A DNA stretch of 64,000 nt, from assembly GCF_004016445.2 (NCBI RefSeq), contig NZ_SADT02000001.1:849630-913629 (forward strand), given 5' to 3'. A program made the translations under genes and the position numbers. Positions 53,952 to 62,445 of the stretch are shown here, in pieces. The stretch's first letter is position 1; every line of letters starts with the position of its first letter. This stretch comes from Mesorhizobium sp. M2E.F.Ca.ET.219.01.1.1 (GTDB lineage: Bacteria > Pseudomonadota > Alphaproteobacteria > Rhizobiales > Rhizobiaceae). The notes below the pieces were generated by a model. It did not search any database. It saw only the letters and a list, made by a program, of their open reading frames with translations, and was not told the origin of the DNA.

Positions 53952-54746
53952 ATGAGCACGAAGGACAACAAGGGCACGGCCGTGATTACCGGCGCATCGT
54001 CGGGCATCGGCGCGGTCTATGCCGACCGGCTGGCGGGGCAGGGCTACGATCTGGTGCTGGTGGCGCGCCGCGCCGACCGGTTGCAGGAGGTGGCGGACAG
54101 GCTCGCCTATGCCTATGGCCGCAAGGTCGAGACGATTGTCGCCGATCTCTCCGTCGATGCCGATCTGCGTCGCGTCGAGCAGGCGGTCGCGACGGACGAC
54201 AGCGTGACGCTGCTGATCAACAATGCCGGCGTGGCCGGCCTGGAGACGATCGCAGACGCCGACGCCGACACGGCGGAGCGCATGATCAAGGTCAATGTCA
54301 TCGCGCTGACAAGGCTGACCCGCGCGGTGCTGCCTGGCTTGCTTGCGCGTAATCGCGGCGGCATCATCAATATCGCCTCGGTCGTCGCCTATGGCATCGC
54401 CGTCGGCGGCATCTACAGCGGCACCAAGGCCTATGTGGCCAACTTCACCGAAGCGCTGCAGAAGGAAGTCGCCGGCACCAATGTGAAAGTCCAGTCCGTC
54501 GTGCCCGGGCCGATCCGCACCGAGTTGTGGGACGTCTCCGGCATCAGCCTCGACAGGATCAATCCGGACTGGATCATGAGCGCCGAGGATCTGGTCGACG
54601 CGGCGCTTGCCGGGTTCGCCCAGGGCGAGACCGTCACCGCGCCCGGCCTCGCCGATGCGGCCGGGCTGACGACCTATCTCGGCGCCAGGGACCAGTTCTT
54701 CGGCAGCCTGTTCTCCGGCAAGCCGGCGGCGCGCTACGCCGTCTGA
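53952..54746 (+). CDS. short-chain dehydrogenase/reductase
   Basis: A 264-residue classical SDR. Cofactor motif TGASSGIGAVYADRLAGQGY (TGxxxGxG), acidic/basic choice at ARRADRL (Arg suggests NADP), structural NNAGV, catalytic Ser in NIASVVAYGIAVGG and the Y-x-x-x-K pair in YSGTKAYVANFTEAL. C-terminus PGPIRTELWD and the DHA-like tail. Substrate unknown. Regulated presumably by the divergent MarR-type protein. It ends 10 bp before a palindromic repeat. Confidence 0.93.
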   Translation: MSTKDNKGTAVITGASSGIGAVYADRLAGQGYDLVLVARRADRLQEVADRLAYAYGRKVETIVADLSVDADLRRVEQAVATDDSVTLLINNAGVAGLETIADADADTAERMIKVNVIALTRLTRAVLPGLLARNRGGIINIASVVAYGIAVGGIYSGTKAYVANFTEALQKEVAGTNVKVQSVVPGPIRTELWDVSGISLDRINPDWIMSAEDLVDAALAGFAQGETVTAPGLADAAGLTTYLGARDQFFGSLFSGKPAARYAV

Positions 54747-54751
54747 GAGCA

Positions 54752-54922
54752 GGTTCCTCGCCCCCGCAAAGCGGGGGAGAGGTGACCGCGAAGCGGCCGG
54801 AGAGAGGGCCTTCGTCAGGCGAGTTCGTCGCCGGATCCCTTGGTCAAGGCGGCGCCAGTCCCCCTCTCCGTCTCGGCTTCGCCGAGCCACCTCTCCCCCA
54901 CCTTCGTGGGGGCGTGGAACCA
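54752..54922. repeat. intergenic palindromic repeat, family D
   Basis: GGTTCCTCGCCCCC (from 54752) pairs with GGGGGCGTGGAACC (to 54921). Internal hairpins are CCCCCGCAAAGCGGGGG and CCACCTTCGTGGGGG-type. It fills the gap between the convergent SDR and LysE-type genes, as do the family A and C repeats elsewhere. Confidence 0.8.
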
Positions 54923-54925
54923 GCG

Positions 54926-55525
54926 TTAGGCGGGCCGCCACATCTGCAGGATCGAGGCGGCCAGCAGCAAGCCGAGCACGATGTTGAGCGCGCGCCACTG
55001 GCGCTCCGTCTTGAGGAGGCGGGCAAGCAAGGTTCCCGCCACGCACCACAAGGACAGCGAGAAGGCAGCGGCGAGGCCGAACACGGCGCCCAGCAGCAGC
55101 GCTAGCTGCAAGGGGCCGTCGGCGAGCGCCGCAAAGGATGCCGCAGCGCCCAGTCCCATCGCCCAACCCTTCGGGTTCATCCACTGGATGCCGGCGCCGC
55201 CGAAAAAGCTGTTCGGCCTGGCCATGCTGATATCGAGCTTGGGCGGACCGCTGCGGCCGATCTTGATCGCCAGCCAGATCAGATAGAGCGATCCAACAAT
55301 TTTCATCGCGAGCTGCAAGGAAGGCACGGCGGCGAGCAGGCCGGCGAGGCCCGCCGCCCCCGCGGCGGCCACGGTCGCCAAACCGGCGGCGCTGCCGGCC
55401 ATCAGCGGCACCGAACGGCGAAAGCCGAATTGCGCGCCGGAGGCGGTCGAGAGCGTTGTGGCGATGCCGGGCGTCGAGGTCGAGATCAGAGCGAACAGGA
55501 CCAGCGGAATGATGGTTTCGGACAT
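54926..55525 (-). CDS. LysE/RhtB-family amino-acid exporter
   Basis: A 199-residue LysE-type permease with six TM segments. Family features: FALISTSTPGIATTLSTASG (PGP-like region), MKIVGSLYLIWLAIKIGRSG, FFGGAGIQWMNPKGWAMGLG (NPK) and the C-terminal LNIVLGLLLAASILQMWRP. It is divergent from the LysR gene at 55617, with a 27-bp inverted repeat in between, an arrangement usual for LysR-controlled amino-acid export. Intact, unlike the frameshifted relative at 19081. Substrate unknown. Confidence 0.92.
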   Translation of the reverse strand: MSETIIPLVLFALISTSTPGIATTLSTASGAQFGFRRSVPLMAGSAAGLATVAAAGAAGLAGLLAAVPSLQLAMKIVGSLYLIWLAIKIGRSGPPKLDISMARPNSFFGGAGIQWMNPKGWAMGLGAAASFAALADGPLQLALLLGAVFGLAAAFSLSLWCVAGTLLARLLKTERQWRALNIVLGLLLAASILQMWRPA

Positions 55526-55579
55526 GCAGGCTTCCCGGTCTAAAGAGCCGGCATGCTTAGGCGCTTTGCGGCATCAGTA

Positions 55580-55606
55580 AATGCAATGTTTGATATGGTT
55601 TGCATT
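55580..55606. promoter_or_regulatory. LysR-type operator, AATGCAA-N13-TTGCATT
   Basis: Perfect 7-bp half sites separated by 13 bp, in the LysR/LysE divergent gap and close to both starts (10 bp before the LysR ATG). Includes a T-N11-A core. It is likely bound by the adjacent LysR protein. Confidence 0.7.
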
Positions 55607-55616
55607 AGGAATTATA

Positions 55617-56492
55617 ATGGAGCTCATGATCCGCGATCTCGATACGACCCTCATCCGCACCTTCGTCACCACCGCCGACAAGGCGAGCATGACGGCGGCC
55701 GCCAATGCGCTTCACCTGACGCAGGGTGCCGTCAGCCAGCAGGTGAAGCGGCTGGAAGAGGTGCTGGGGCAAAGCCTGTTCGAGCGCGATCGCCGCGGCC
55801 TGAAGCTGACGCGTTCCGGCGAGCGGCTGCTCGACAAGGCCAGGCGCCTGCTGCAGTTCAATGACGAGATCCTCACCGAGATCAAGGGCAGGGTGGTCGC
55901 CGGACAGGTGCGGATCGGCGTGCCTTACGATCTTGTCGGCACGCTGCTCGCGCCCGTGCTGAAAGCCTATGCCGAAGCCTATCCGCAGGTAGAGATCTCG
56001 CTGGTCTGCGCCTCTTCGCCGGAACTCGCGGCGGCCCTGGCGGCGGGCACCATCGACCTTGCCGTCATCGAGGAGCGCGTCGGTCCCAGCGCCGGCGAAT
56101 GCCTGCTCGTCGACCGGCTGGTCTGGGTCGGCGCAAGGGGCGGCGCGGCACGCCTGAAGCGGCCGCTGCCGGTCTCGATCGTCGCCGACACCTGCGCCTT
56201 CCGGCCGGCGGTGCTCACCGCACTTGCCGAGCATGGGCTCGACTGGCGCACCGTGTTCGAAAACGGCAACATCGATGCCACGACCGCGACGGTTCGGTCG
56301 GACCTGGCGGTGACCACCTGGCTTGCCTCGACGGTGCCTGCCGATCTCGACATCCTGTCCGATGCGGGTCTTCCGGCGCTGCCGAATTTCTCCGTCAACC
56401 TGCATCTGCCGAAACATGCCACCGCGCCAGCCGCACAGGCTTTTGCCAGCCACATCCGCGAGGGTCTTTCGCGCTATCGCCAGGCGGCGTGA
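55617..56492 (+). CDS. LysR-family regulator of the adjacent exporter
   Basis: 291 residues. The start at 55617 (MELMIRDLDTTLIRTFV) is set by AGGA six bases upstream; the frame extends upstream but through the operator. HTH: TTADKASMTAAANALHLTQG then AVSQQVKRLEEVLGQSLFER. Effector domain from about residue 92 (GQVRIGVPYDLVG). It is divergent from the LysE-type exporter with the palindrome 55580-55606 between. It probably activates export in response to an amino acid or analogue, as LysG/ArgP-type regulators do; the ligand is inferred only. Confidence 0.92.
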   Translation: MELMIRDLDTTLIRTFVTTADKASMTAAANALHLTQGAVSQQVKRLEEVLGQSLFERDRRGLKLTRSGERLLDKARRLLQFNDEILTEIKGRVVAGQVRIGVPYDLVGTLLAPVLKAYAEAYPQVEISLVCASSPELAAALAAGTIDLAVIEERVGPSAGECLLVDRLVWVGARGGAARLKRPLPVSIVADTCAFRPAVLTALAEHGLDWRTVFENGNIDATTATVRSDLAVTTWLASTVPADLDILSDAGLPALPNFSVNLHLPKHATAPAAQAFASHIREGLSRYRQAA

Positions 56493-56504
56493 CGCGGCCG
56501 TCGG

Positions 56505-57155
56505 TCAGCCATTCGCTGCCGCCATGGCGACCGCCAATTGCGCGTCGAAGGCGCGCTTGAAGGCCGGCCGCGCCTCGCCGCGGGCGACATAGGCGGCAAG
56601 GTTCGGGAATTCGTTCAGCAGCCCCGATCTCTGCAGCCGACGCAGCACCCCCACCATGACGAGGTCGCCGGCGCTGAAGTCGCCATCGAGCCAGTCGGAA
56701 TCGCCGAGATGGCGGGAGAGTTCGCCCAGCCGCTTGCGGATCCGGTCGTCGACCAGAGGCAAGCGCTCATCGTGCCACGGCGCATCGCGCTCCAGGATCA
56801 CGGCGGTTGCGCGCTCGAGGATCGGCGGCTCCACCGTGCTGTACGCGGCGAACATCCAGGCGACCGCGCGCGCCCGGGCGTTCGCGTCGTCGGGCATCAG
56901 GCCCGCGTGACGCACCGCGATGTGGAGGACGATGGCGCCCGACTCGAACAGAGCAAGGTCGCCTTCTTCGTAGGTCGGGATACTGCCGAAAGGGTTGAGC
57001 GCTAGATGCGCCGGCTGCTTCATCGCAGTGAACGAGACGAGACGAACGTCGTAAGCTTGTCCGACTTCCTCGAGCGCCCAGCGCACTTGCATGTCGCGCG
57101 CCAGTCCCCTGCCGCCATCGGGCGATCGTTCGAAGGCGGTTATGGTGGGTATCAT
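56505..57155 (-). CDS. glutathione S-transferase family protein
   Basis: 216 residues from ATG 57155 (MIPTITAFERSPDGG). N-terminal thioredoxin-like domain: SPDGGRGLARDMQVRWALEE, NPFGSIPTYEEGDLALFESGA (cis-Pro and Glu-Ser glutathione site). C-terminal helical domain: ARAVAWMFAAYSTVEPPILE, LDGDFSAGDLVMVGVLRRL (Asp N-cap). It resembles the YfcG/beta-type GST groups. Cytoplasmic. Convergent with the LysR gene at 12 bp; 94 bp from the RibD-like gene on the same strand. Substrate unknown. Confidence 0.9.
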   Translation of the reverse strand: MIPTITAFERSPDGGRGLARDMQVRWALEEVGQAYDVRLVSFTAMKQPAHLALNPFGSIPTYEEGDLALFESGAIVLHIAVRHAGLMPDDANARARAVAWMFAAYSTVEPPILERATAVILERDAPWHDERLPLVDDRIRKRLGELSRHLGDSDWLDGDFSAGDLVMVGVLRRLQRSGLLNEFPNLAAYVARGEARPAFKRAFDAQLAVAMAAANG

Positions 57156-57249
57156 CGGCAGGGTCCTTGTGATGGCGTCGAATGTCTCGTGGCTCTGGAA
57201 AAGGTCGCGGGCGAGGCGGCGGCGAGGCCGGCCCCGCCCGCATCTATAG

Positions 57250-57900
57250 CTACTTCCAGGTCCTGCGCCGTTCGAGCTCGGCTTGCGAAGCCTCCAGCTG
57301 GGCAAACGAGCCCGTGCGGATTTCGCCCGCGCGCGCATAGGTCGCCATGATGACGCCGGTGGTGGTAGCCTGGGACTTGACGAGCTTGAACGCCGCCGGG
57401 ATAGCGTTGTCGCCGAACAGCCGCTTGCCCTTACCCAGCAGCAGCGGAAAGATCATCAGCCGGATCTCGTCGATCAGCCCGTTGGCGAGCAGGGTCTGGA
57501 TCAGATTGCCCGAGCCCTGAATAAGCAGGTCAGGCCCGTCTTCCTGCTTGAGTTCCTTAAGCCGGGCGACGATGTCGGGCCCGAGCGACCGGGTGTTCTG
57601 CCAGGTCAGCGAATCCGGCCGGTGCGTCGCCACATATTTGGTCGCCGGGTTGAAGACATCCGCGATCGAATCTTTCTGATACGGCCAGTACGCGGCGAAG
57701 ATGTCGTAGGTTCTGCGGCCGAGCAGCAGGTCGAAGGGTTTGGAGAACAGTTCCTCCATTGCCGTGCCCGCCACCTCGTCGAAGTAATGGAACGTCCAGC
57801 CGCCGAACTTGAAGCCGCCGACCGGATCCTCTTCCGGCCCGCCCGGCGCCTGCATGACCCCGTCGAGGCTGACGAAGGTGGCGGCGATGATCTTGCGCAT
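57250..57900 (-). CDS. RibD C-terminal/dihydrofolate-reductase-like protein
   Basis: A 216-residue protein of the RibD-C superfamily. Signatures: KIIAATFVSLDGVMQAPGGP, DLLLGRRTYDIFAAYWP, GSGNLIQTLLANGLIDEIRL and FPLLLGKGKRLFGDNAIPA. The last 30 residues (AGEIRTGSFAQLEASQAELE) extend past the usual end. Members are reductase-like but mostly uncharacterised; folate or NADPH binding is inferred from the fold only. GTG/ATG choice: starts with MRKIIAATF at 57900. Not the housekeeping FolA. Confidence 0.9.
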   Translation of the reverse strand: MRKIIAATFVSLDGVMQAPGGPEEDPVGGFKFGGWTFHYFDEVAGTAMEELFSKPFDLLLGRRTYDIFAAYWPYQKDSIADVFNPATKYVATHRPDSLTWQNTRSLGPDIVARLKELKQEDGPDLLIQGSGNLIQTLLANGLIDEIRLMIFPLLLGKGKRLFGDNAIPAAFKLVKSQATTTGVIMATYARAGEIRTGSFAQLEASQAELERRRTWK

Positions 57901-57985
57901 GTGCTCTTCTCCTTTGCTGTTCCTCCGCCGTCACAGCGGCTTCAACGTAACGACGAACGAGCGAGCGGCTTCACGACATGCGCCA

Positions 57986-58834
57986 TCAAATTTTTCCGGA
58001 TTTAGGGCCCGTGATGCGGCGCGACGAGAACCAGATTTGCTCGAAGACGGCGGTCGCCGTGCGGTCCGGAGCCTTGTCCGCCATCAGCCAGACCGATCGC
58101 GTGCGCGCGGCGCGCTCGCGGGTCGGTATTTTCGCACCCGGCTCGACAGCGGAGGCGCCGACGCAAGGGATGAACCAGGAGCCCATGAAGGGCCGGCACG
58201 CGAAGCCGTTTCCCAGGCGGGTCATGAGGACCGCAAGGCCGACGGTTTCGGACGGGCGCCACGGGAAGATCATGCGACCGCCGGGCTTCAACGCCTTCAG
58301 CCACGCTGCGGGCGGGGCGACGACGCCGGCATTGACATAGATGATGTCGGAGGGCGGCAATGGATTGGCGACGGCGTCGGCCTGGACGATTTCGACGTTG
58401 TCGTAAGCTGCAAGGTTTGCTTTGGCGCGCGCGGCAAGGTCGGGCTCGATCTCGACGGCGGTGACGCTGCCGCCCGGCTCGACCAGTCTCGCCAGCAGCG
58501 CCGTGTAATAGCCGGTGCCGGCGCCGATATGTGTGACGGCCTCGCCCGGTTTCGGCTGGACCTTGCCGAGCCACATGGCGTGCAGGAGCGGCTCGCCATT
58601 GTTAATGCCCTTGTCGGCATCAAGCACGACGAGCACGTTCTGATAGATGTAGCCCGGATCGGCGCTCGGCGTCTCGAACCGGCCTTCGCCGGCAAACACC
58701 GTCCACGGTCCCGGGCCGAGAAAGGCCTCGCGCGGCACCGAGGCGAAGACCTCCTCGATGCGCGGATCGGCCGACCGCGCCTGCGCTGCCATCAGCCTGG
58801 CGTAGAATCTGCGGGCTTCGTCCGGTTCGGCCAT
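57986..58834 (-). CDS. protein-L-isoaspartate O-methyltransferase-like protein
   Basis: A 282-residue class I SAM methyltransferase of PCMT type. Motif I: VTHIGAGTGYYTALLARLVEPG (about residues 95-116). The start region ARLMAAQARSADPRIEEVFA and REAFLGPGPW are typical of PCMT relatives. Post-I acidic VTAVEIEPDLA, and VNAGVVAPPAAWLKALKPGG. The C-terminal 80 residues are a variable extension. It may repair isoaspartyl residues, or methylate another acceptor; the standard PCMT motif IHCGAGTG is only partly kept. Divergent promoters not resolved. Confidence 0.85.
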   Translation of the reverse strand: MAEPDEARRFYARLMAAQARSADPRIEEVFASVPREAFLGPGPWTVFAGEGRFETPSADPGYIYQNVLVVLDADKGINNGEPLLHAMWLGKVQPKPGEAVTHIGAGTGYYTALLARLVEPGGSVTAVEIEPDLAARAKANLAAYDNVEIVQADAVANPLPPSDIIYVNAGVVAPPAAWLKALKPGGRMIFPWRPSETVGLAVLMTRLGNGFACRPFMGSWFIPCVGASAVEPGAKIPTRERAARTRSVWLMADKAPDRTATAVFEQIWFSSRRITGPKSGKI

Positions 58835-58870
58835 AGCGCCAAGATAGCGCGTCCGGCCGGAATGTCGCGG

Positions 58871-60229
58871 TCAGCCGGCGAAGGTATCGTAGAGGAGCTT
58901 GACGTTGAGAACGAGGATGATCGCGGCCACTATCCATGCCAGCGCCGCAACGCCGCGCGGTATGGCGAAGCTGCCCATTTTCTTCTTGTCGGACACGAAC
59001 TGCACCAGCGGGATGACCGCGAAGGGCAGTTGCATGGAGAGCACAACCTGGCTGAACACAAGAAGCTCGGCCGTGCCCTTCTCGCCATAGAGCGCGGTGA
59101 CGATCACGACGGGGACGATGGCGATGCCGCGCGTCAGGAGCCGGCGTGCCCATTGCGGGATGCGCAGGCGTAAAAAGCCTTCCATCACGATCTGGCCGGC
59201 GAGCGTCGCCGTGACGGTCGAGTTGAGGCCGGAGGCCAGCAATGCGACGGCGAACAGGATCGAGGCGATGCTGAGGCCGAGAAGCGGCGACAGCAGCTCG
59301 AAGGCCTGGCCGATCTCGGCGACATGGTGATGACCGGTATCGTGGAAGGCGACCGCCGCGACGATCAGGATCGACGCGTTGACGAACAGCGCCAGGATCA
59401 GCGCAATGGTGGAATCCGCCGTCGCCCATTTGATGGCGTCGCGCTTGCCGGCATCGGTTCGCTCATAGGCGCGGGTCTGCACGATCGAGGAATGCAGATA
59501 GAGGTTATGCGGCATGACCGTCGCGCCGATGATGCCGATGGCGATGTAGAGCATCGCCGGATTGGTGACGATTTCGGATGACGGCACAAACATCGAGTGC
59601 AGGATGGTGCCGGCCGGCGGCGCGGCGACGAAGATCTGGATGGCAAAGCAGCCGAAGATGATGATCAGCAGCGCGACGACGAAGGCCTCGAGATAGCGGA
59701 AGCCCTTGTTCATCAGCAATAGCACCAGGAATGCGTCGAGCGCGGTGAGCATGGCGCCGCCGACCAACGGAATGCCGAACAGGAGCTGCAGCGCGATCGC
59801 CGTGCCGATCACCTCGGCGAGGTCGCAGGCGATGATCGCCAGCTCGCAGGCGATCCAGAGCATCAGATTGACGGGGCGCGGATAGTAGGCGCGGCAGGCC
59901 TGGGCGAGGTCGCGGCCGGTGGCGATGCCGAGGCGCGCGGCCAGCGCCTGCAGCAGGATCGCCATCAGGTTCGACAGCATGATGATGAAAAGCAGCGTGT
60001 AGCCGAACTGCGCGCCGCCGGCGAGGTCGGTCGCCCAGTTGCCCGGGTCCATATAGCCGACCGAAACCATGTAGCCCGGTCCCATGAAGGCGAACAGGCG
60101 GCGGAACCAGACGCCGGTCCGCGGCACCGCGATCGAGGCGTTCACCTCGCGCAGGCTGGGCTGCTCGTCGTCCGGCCTGTCGAATCGCCACGCGGGTCGG
60201 GCTACGGTTGCTGCATCGGCATCGGACAT
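58871..60229 (-). CDS. mntH: Nramp-type manganese transporter
   Basis: 452 residues from ATG 60229 ([16 protein letters not shown]). Eleven TM helices. The Nramp signature is present: [23 protein letters not shown] with the metal-binding D-P-G in TM1, and [20 protein letters not shown] with M-P-H in TM6. It imports Mn2+ (possibly Fe2+) with protons. It is divergent from mntR, and a MntR-box-like sequence lies at 60281-60303, 52 bp upstream of its start. Repression by Mn-bound MntR is therefore likely. Confidence 0.96.
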   Translation of the reverse strand: MSDADAATVARPAWRFDRPDDEQPSLREVNASIAVPRTGVWFRRLFAFMGPGYMVSVGYMDPGNWATDLAGGAQFGYTLLFIIMLSNLMAILLQALAARLGIATGRDLAQACRAYYPRPVNLMLWIACELAIIACDLAEVIGTAIALQLLFGIPLVGGAMLTALDAFLVLLLMNKGFRYLEAFVVALLIIIFGCFAIQIFVAAPPAGTILHSMFVPSSEIVTNPAMLYIAIGIIGATVMPHNLYLHSSIVQTRAYERTDAGKRDAIKWATADSTIALILALFVNASILIVAAVAFHDTGHHHVAEIGQAFELLSPLLGLSIASILFAVALLASGLNSTVTATLAGQIVMEGFLRLRIPQWARRLLTRGIAIVPVVIVTALYGEKGTAELLVFSQVVLSMQLPFAVIPLVQFVSDKKKMGSFAIPRGVAALAWIVAAIILVLNVKLLYDTFAG

Positions 60230-60280
60230 GGGATTTCCGCTGGAATTATCGAAACGTCTTTTACCTATGCCATGGCTCAA

Positions 60281-60303
60281 CATTATGCAATAGGCTATAT
60301 TTC
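60281..60303. promoter_or_regulatory. MntR box between mntH and mntR
   Basis: On the minus strand the sequence reads ATATAGCCTATTGCATAATG. This resembles the enterobacterial MntR box (ATAGC-N-TTGC-ATG type), with imperfect dyad TAT-GC/GGC-ATA. It is in the divergent 188-bp gap, 52 bp from the mntH start. Comparison is from memory. Confidence 0.65.
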
Positions 60304-60417
60304 ATTGATCATGCTTTCGTGATCCGCGGGAGCAAGCTCCAGGGCGGGCGGCGGAAACGCCGGTTGCGCCCGCGCGGGAATGCAAATAAACGGCCGGATC
60401 ATCAGGGGTTTCGTGCT

Positions 60418-60909
60418 ATGGATGCGATCCCGATTCAGGAGGAGCGCATATTGGCGCTTAGGAACAAACCAGTTCGTCGCGAGGAGCCGCTTCCCGATGC
60501 CGAAATCCATTCGGAAGGATTCCGGCAGCAGCGCCAGGCGCGCCGCAGCGCGCTGGTCGAAGACTATGTCGAGCTGATCGCCGACCTGATCGAGGACGGC
60601 AACGAGGCGCGGCAGGTGGATATCGCGGCAAGGCTCGGCGTCGCGCAGCCGACGGTTGCCAAGATGCTGACCAGGTTGTGCGCCGACGGACTGGTCTCGC
60701 GAAAGCCCTATCGCGGCGTGTTCCTGACCGAGGCCGGCCGCAAGGTCGCCGAGGAAAGCCGCATCCGGCACCAGACTGTGGAGGCCTTCCTGCGCTCGCT
60801 GGGCGTCAGCGCCGAGACGGCGCGCATCGATGCCGAGGGCATCGAGCACCATGTCAGCGCCGAAACGCTGGACGCCTTCCGCCGGGCGATGACGCATCGC
60901 CAGGCGTAG
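60418..60909 (+). CDS. mntR: manganese-responsive repressor MntR (DtxR family)
   Basis: 163 residues from ATG 60418, with GGGG nine bases upstream. N-terminal 45 residues are a variable arm ([20 protein letters not shown]). [23 protein letters not shown] then [20 protein letters not shown]. Metal and dimerisation region: [20 protein letters not shown], then [19 protein letters not shown] with the E-x-x-x-H/H-H pattern of MntR. No SH3-like domain, so MntR and not DtxR/IdeR. Divergent from mntH, which it is expected to repress in high manganese. Confidence 0.95.
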   Translation: MDAIPIQEERILALRNKPVRREEPLPDAEIHSEGFRQQRQARRSALVEDYVELIADLIEDGNEARQVDIAARLGVAQPTVAKMLTRLCADGLVSRKPYRGVFLTEAGRKVAEESRIRHQTVEAFLRSLGVSAETARIDAEGIEHHVSAETLDAFRRAMTHRQA

Positions 60910-61004
60910 ACATTCGATCCATCCGACCGCGTTGAAGCGGAACCGACCGATCTTCGCCGCATTACTTCCCACATCGCGCGATCATCGCGCTTAGGGAGGA
61001 AGCA

Positions 61005-61193
61005 ATGGGTATCGAACAGGCACCGACCGCCAAGGGGAAACAGGCGGCCAGGGGGTTGCGCCAGGCTGCCGCCAGGGACGAGCGCAAGACCGAGGCCGAG
61101 ACCGGCCATCCGCTGAAGAAGGGCGCCGCGCGTTTCGAGGAACGTTCGAAAAGTTCGGACGGCAAAAGCGCCGGCGCGAAGCAGAAAAGCTAA
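61005..61193 (+). CDS. small basic hydrophilic protein of unknown function
   Basis: 62 residues. The ATG has a very strong GGGAGGAAG ribosome site 5-6 bases upstream, which is the main support. The sequence is rich in Lys, Arg, Ala and Glu (RGLRQAAARDERKTEAETG, KKGAARFEERSKSSDG) and likely disordered. It could be a nucleic-acid-binding or stress-related protein, but no family is recognised. It lies 95 bp after mntR on the same strand and is followed by the zinc metallopeptidase gene. Confidence 0.7.
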   Translation: MGIEQAPTAKGKQAARGLRQAAARDERKTEAETGHPLKKGAARFEERSKSSDGKSAGAKQKS

Positions 61194-61370
61194 GGTTTTC
61201 AGCCGGTTTATAGAAAGTTGAAATCAACCGGCCCGATGGAAGTTTCCTCCTGCCCGCGCATTGTTCGGGCGCAAGAAATTCTGTGACTTAGGCCAGCCGT
61301 TGCGATAATTGTCTGCAGGGGGTGGTCGCGGGCCAGTCCCTCCAGGACATTCGCGTTGCGAGGAGTTGCC

Positions 61371-62282
61371 ATGCTTTGGAGAGGCCGTCGTCAGAGCGAC
61401 AACATCGAGGATGACCGCAGCGACAGCGGTGGCGGCGGATTGGGTGGCGGCGGCCAGTTCCGCGTTCCGATCGGCGGCCGCACAGGCGGTGGCGGCAGCA
61501 TCCTGCTGGTCATCCTGGTTGTGCTCGCGGGATGGTATTTCGGCTTCGACCCGTCGCAGATCCTGGGCGGCGGCGACGGCGGCCTGCTGCCCGGTGGCGG
61601 CGGCCAGATCACCGAGACACAGGACGAGGGCAACGCGCCCGCCAATGACGAGATGAAGCAGTTCGTCGCGACCGTGCTTGCCGATACCGAGGACACCTGG
61701 ACCGGCATTTTCAAATCCCAAGGTCTGACCTACGAAGATCCCAAGCTGGTGCTGTTCAGCGGCCAGGTTCGTTCGGCCTGCGGCTTCGCTTCGGCGGCGG
61801 CCGGGCCGTTCTACTGCCCGGGCGATCACAAGGTCTATCTCGACATGACCTTCTTCCAGCAGCTTGACCAGCAGTTCGGCGCCTCAGGCGAGTTCGCGCG
61901 CGCCTATGTGGTGGCGCATGAGGTCGGCCATCACGTGCAGAACCTCACCGGCATCATGGGCAAGTTCAACCAGATGCGGCAGGGCATGAGCGAAGTCGAC
62001 GCCAACCAGCTCTCGGTGCGCATCGAGCTTCAGGCCGATTGCTTCGCCGGGGTGTGGGCGCATTTCACCCAGCAGAAGGGTATTTTGGAGCAAGGTGACA
62101 TCGAAAGCGCGCTCAATGCCGCCAAGCAGATCGGCGACGACACGCTGCAGAAGAAGATGCAAGGCTACGTCGTGCCGGAGAGCTTCAACCATGGCACCTC
62201 GCAGCAGCGGCAGACCTGGCTGGCGCGCGGCTTCAAGAGCGGCAAGCTGTCCGACTGCAACACGATGAGCGGTCCGATCTGA
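61371..62282 (+). CDS. neutral zinc metallopeptidase (YpfJ type), membrane-anchored
   Basis: 303 residues from ATG 61371 (MLWRGRRQSDNIEDDRSD). A short Gly-rich N-terminal part and one TM segment (SILLVILVVLAGWYFGF, about 42-58) anchor it. The YpfJ-type peptidase domain has the zinc-binding HEVGHHVQN (HExxH, about residue 184), the CPGDHKVYLDMTFF segment, GVWAHFTQ and the C-terminal NHGTSQQRQTWLARGFKSG. The catalytic domain is predicted to face the periplasm. Physiological substrate not known. GTG/ATG start ambiguity is minor. Confidence 0.93.
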   Translation: MLWRGRRQSDNIEDDRSDSGGGGLGGGGQFRVPIGGRTGGGGSILLVILVVLAGWYFGFDPSQILGGGDGGLLPGGGGQITETQDEGNAPANDEMKQFVATVLADTEDTWTGIFKSQGLTYEDPKLVLFSGQVRSACGFASAAAGPFYCPGDHKVYLDMTFFQQLDQQFGASGEFARAYVVAHEVGHHVQNLTGIMGKFNQMRQGMSEVDANQLSVRIELQADCFAGVWAHFTQQKGILEQGDIESALNAAKQIGDDTLQKKMQGYVVPESFNHGTSQQRQTWLARGFKSGKLSDCNTMSGPI

Positions 62283-62445
62283 GGCGGCGCTGCCGCTCCT
62301 TTTCGGATGACGATCCGCGATCGGCGACAGCTGGCAAGTGATGTCAGCATAAGGCATTCGTGTTCGTTCGCGGATTGTTCCCGCAGCCAACCTCGCCTAT
62401 AAGGTCCATCCCGCCGTGCCCCGGGTGGATGAGGAGCTTATCGTC

